7,152 nucleotides of DNA. It comes from an uncultured Candidatus Saccharibacteria bacterium. GTDB lineage: Bacteria; Patescibacteriota; Saccharimonadia; Saccharimonadales; Saccharimonadaceae. This document shows, one piece after another, positions 5,350-7,152 of this stretch; the stretch's first letter is position 1, and each line of letters starts with the position of its first letter. Position numbers and translations under genes: made by a program. The notes beneath the pieces were generated by a model, which saw nothing but the letters and a program-made list of their open reading frames with translations, was not told the DNA's origin and made no database searches. The DNA is taken from the NCBI GenBank assembly GCA_938036845.1, contig CALHWA010000039.1:1-7152 (forward strand), written 5' to 3'.

Positions 5350-5379
5350 ATTATAGCAGATGATGGTAGGTGGACGCAA
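5350..5379 (-). promoter_or_regulatory. rplJ-rplL operon promoter (extended -10)
   Basis: A perfect TATAAT (plus positions 5350-5355) is preceded by TGC, giving an extended -10 TGCTATAAT. A partial -35 TTGCGT (5374-5379) lies 18 nt upstream. Transcription should begin near 5342-5344, just before the L10-leader fold. It lies in the gap after the 5429-7138 gene, so rplJL need not depend on that gene's transcription. Confidence 0.75.
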
Positions 5380-5428
5380 GGCGTGGAAAACTATTTGTGT
5401 CAGCGCGTAAACAGAGTGAAGAAGTAGC

Positions 5429-7138
5429 TTAGCTGTGCAGTTGTGCTTGGGCAAGCATCGCGTCGATTTTGCGGTTCGTATTGTTAATGCGGCTTCGGCT
5501 TGGCTGGTGCAATGTTGTTTTGCCAAAATCCTGCTTACGCCTGTTGAGATTGCTCATGCGCGTGAGCTGCCCTTCTGTCGGCTGGAGCTGATAGCCAAGC
5601 TGCTTACCAAGCTTGTATAAGATATGTGCTGCTATGCCATGGCGTGTAGCCTCGCGATCCTCCTTGGTGAGAACCTGGACTTCAAAGGGCAAAATACCTG
5701 AGGCTTGATCCTCATACAGGCCTGTCATCTTAGCAACGCGAAAGCCTTTCTTGTTATCTTCCTTAAAATCAATATACTCTTCAGCACGAGTACCCGGATA
5801 ACGAGCCTCAAATGCAGCCTTAATATCCTTAATGAATTGAGTGTCTCCCTCTACCTTGAGTATCTTGTCTCGGCCTGGTGCAGCGTATGGGGTAATAGTA
5901 TAGTCATCATCCTCGTTGGTTGAAGTCTTGTTATTTTGCGTAGCTTTATCTTGTGGTGGCGTAACAATATCGTTATTGTTGATCATATCCAAGAACACAT
6001 CAAGCAGTTCATCGCGATCCTCTGTAATGAATGTGATGCCATCAATATCGAACGGTACTTCGAGCGAGCTGTCTTTTTCTGGTGGAGATAGTGAGCGCAG
6101 TGTCTGTGATGTAATATCGTCAAATTGCTCACAGAGCTCGTCGATGTATTGAGCCTTTAAATCGTCCAAAATCTTTATCGTGTTCTCGTCATATGCTTGC
6201 AAGTCTTCGTATGGTATGAATTCTCGCCCATCCTGGCGTTCTTTCTCTTTAGCTTTTACACTATTCATCTTGTCATCATACGCTTGCAGTATGTCTGGTG
6301 AGATAGAGGCGCGGATTTTTTGGTAGTCTTCTCTCTTTTGTTTCTCTGCTTTTTTTGCTGCTTCTGCAAGCTTACGCGCGAGAGAGCCAACAGACTTGAG
6401 CCGCCATACGGCTCGGAGCTCAGTGTGCCACTTATAACTACAGTTACCATTGCCCACTACTATATTGTGGTTCGACTCCTGACCAAGGACAAGCTTGCTG
6501 TCGCCTCCGCTTTTGTCTGTTTTGCCAATCATGCGCGCCAGAATTTTTTCTGTAATGTTGCAATAGTTTTGGTTGCGTTCTTCGGCAGTGATGACGTGAT
6601 CTGGGTTGTCAGTATCGGTAGTACCCAGCACGCCAAACTCCGACAGGATGCGCTCAGCAAGATCCACAAAATGCCCTTGGCCGGTATTGCGCAGTTGGAG
6701 GCATATCACCTTGCTTCGCAGTGCCATTGCAAGCCCATCAAAGCCAATAATTTCGCACAGTGGTGCAAGCAATGCCTCGCTCTTGTAGGCTAGTTCATAA
6801 GCCTCGGACGTATCATAGCGAGTACTATTAAGTTTGTTGAGCGTGTTGACAGCCTCCATAAAAATAGTCGAAAGCCCAACGCTCTCTCCTGCATCCAAAA
6901 GGTCATCAAGCTTAAGCATATTCATTGGCTGCTGCCAGAGCTCTTTCATGAGGTTTTCTGCTTGTATGCGGTCGTGTGTTGCAGTCTCAAGAAGCTGACT
7001 TTGTTTCTGTTCGTCTGTAAGATACTGACTCTCTGCAGAGGAAGGCTTTATCCTTCCTTTTGATTTTTCGAGCTTTCGAGCTTTTGTGATGGCTGTGTAC
7101 AGAGACTCTTTGTTCTGAGCGTCTGGGTCAGATGCCAT
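5429..7138 (-). CDS. Uncharacterised 569-residue protein with a degenerate RelA/SpoT-like C-terminal region
   Basis: I cannot name this protein. Residues 1-150 look helical and include SEALLAPLCEIIGFDGLAMA (120-139), reminiscent of the 'IYAPLAHRLGI' helix that joins the HD and synthetase domains of Rel enzymes. Residues 250-345 are highly charged and helical, probably coiled coil, with a repeated LQAYD (284-288, 313-317). Residues 350-425 are acidic and low in complexity (ending NEDDD). Residues 430-512 match the end of the RelA/SpoT synthetase fold: RYPGTRAEEYIDFKEDNKKGFR resembles 'PGRFKDYI..PK.NGYQS', and PFEVQVLTKEDRE...GIAAHILYK resembles 'VEIQIRT...GVAAHWKYK'. The catalytic-type Glu (E486) and Gln (Q488) remain, but the GYxS(I/L)H histidine is replaced (GFRVAK), and I cannot find the upstream metal-binding Asp strand. 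A basic tail follows. No membrane segment is seen. Whether it makes (p)ppGpp is doubtful. ATG 7138 lacks a clear ribosome site and the frame is open to the window edge, so the true start may lie upstream. Confidence 0.85.
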   Translation of the reverse strand: MASDPDAQNKESLYTAITKARKLEKSKGRIKPSSAESQYLTDEQKQSQLLETATHDRIQAENLMKELWQQPMNMLKLDDLLDAGESVGLSTIFMEAVNTLNKLNSTRYDTSEAYELAYKSEALLAPLCEIIGFDGLAMALRSKVICLQLRNTGQGHFVDLAERILSEFGVLGTTDTDNPDHVITAEERNQNYCNITEKILARMIGKTDKSGGDSKLVLGQESNHNIVVGNGNCSYKWHTELRAVWRLKSVGSLARKLAEAAKKAEKQKREDYQKIRASISPDILQAYDDKMNSVKAKEKERQDGREFIPYEDLQAYDENTIKILDDLKAQYIDELCEQFDDITSQTLRSLSPPEKDSSLEVPFDIDGITFITEDRDELLDVFLDMINNNDIVTPPQDKATQNNKTSTNEDDDYTITPYAAPGRDKILKVEGDTQFIKDIKAAFEARYPGTRAEEYIDFKEDNKKGFRVAKMTGLYEDQASGILPFEVQVLTKEDREATRHGIAAHILYKLGKQLGYQLQPTEGQLTRMSNLNRRKQDFGKTTLHQPSRSRINNTNRKIDAMLAQAQLHS

Positions 7139-7152
7139 CTTCTGTGTATTAA

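Noticed and set aside
4266..5363. A 365-codon open frame on the plus strand.
   Set aside because: It lies antisense to rplL, rplJ and their leader, which are certain genes, and its translation (rich in Cys, His and Trp) resembles no protein; it is a shadow.
6320..6793. A 157-codon plus-strand frame with a hydrophobic start.
   Set aside because: It is antisense to the 569-residue gene, with no ribosome site or recognisable domain; it is a shadow of that gene.
1..7152. Search for tRNA, rRNA, CRISPR repeats, insertion sequences and phage genes.
   Set aside because: I saw no cloverleaf, regularly spaced repeats, transposase motifs or integrase motifs on reading both strands.

Overview
The window looks like a chromosomal segment of a small-genome Patescibacteria/CPR bacterium, most likely Candidatus Saccharibacteria (TM7). 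This is inferred from remembered family resemblance, not from a search. The supports are a DnaX that lacks the usual four-cysteine zinc module, a small two-part beta protein (3173-3688) of a type I associate with CPR genomes, and several unrecognised proteins among core genes. TGA is used as a stop (end of dnaX), so the code is not the Gracilibacteria/SR1 type in which TGA encodes glycine.

Layout. Positions 1-2299 (minus strand) hold a replication pair: dnaX (clamp-loader gamma/tau) followed by dnaB (replicative helicase, cut off by the window start). They overlap by 8 bases. The dnaX promoter has a TATAAT whose expected start point falls on or next to the ATG, so the mRNA may be leaderless. 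Divergent from dnaX is an acidic helical protein of unknown function (2379-3005, plus strand). It converges on the beta-protein gene (3173-3688, minus) across a 167-base spacer full of inverted repeats, including a likely bidirectional terminator and a cluster of TATACCT/AGGTATA elements. The beta-protein gene has a strong TTGACA/TATAAT promoter with a consensus DnaA box just upstream. Next is a 77-residue two-helix membrane protein (3774-4007, minus).

Positions 4042-5379 (minus strand) form the rplJ-rplL (L10-L12) ribosomal stalk operon. It has an extended -10 promoter, a leader of about 260 nt with an L10-leader-like fold, an intrinsic terminator inside that leader (attenuator), an intercistronic hairpin before rplL, and a strong terminator after rplL. 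This is the best resolved regulatory system in the window: excess L10 probably controls read-through at the attenuator. Neither rplKA nor rpoBC flanks the operon.

Upstream of it (5429-7138, minus) lies a 569-residue protein that I cannot name. Its C-terminal part resembles the end of the RelA/SpoT (p)ppGpp synthetase fold, in degenerate form, after a long helical and charged N-terminal region. Its start is uncertain because the reading frame is open to the window edge.

No tRNA, rRNA, CRISPR array, insertion sequence or prophage gene was seen.
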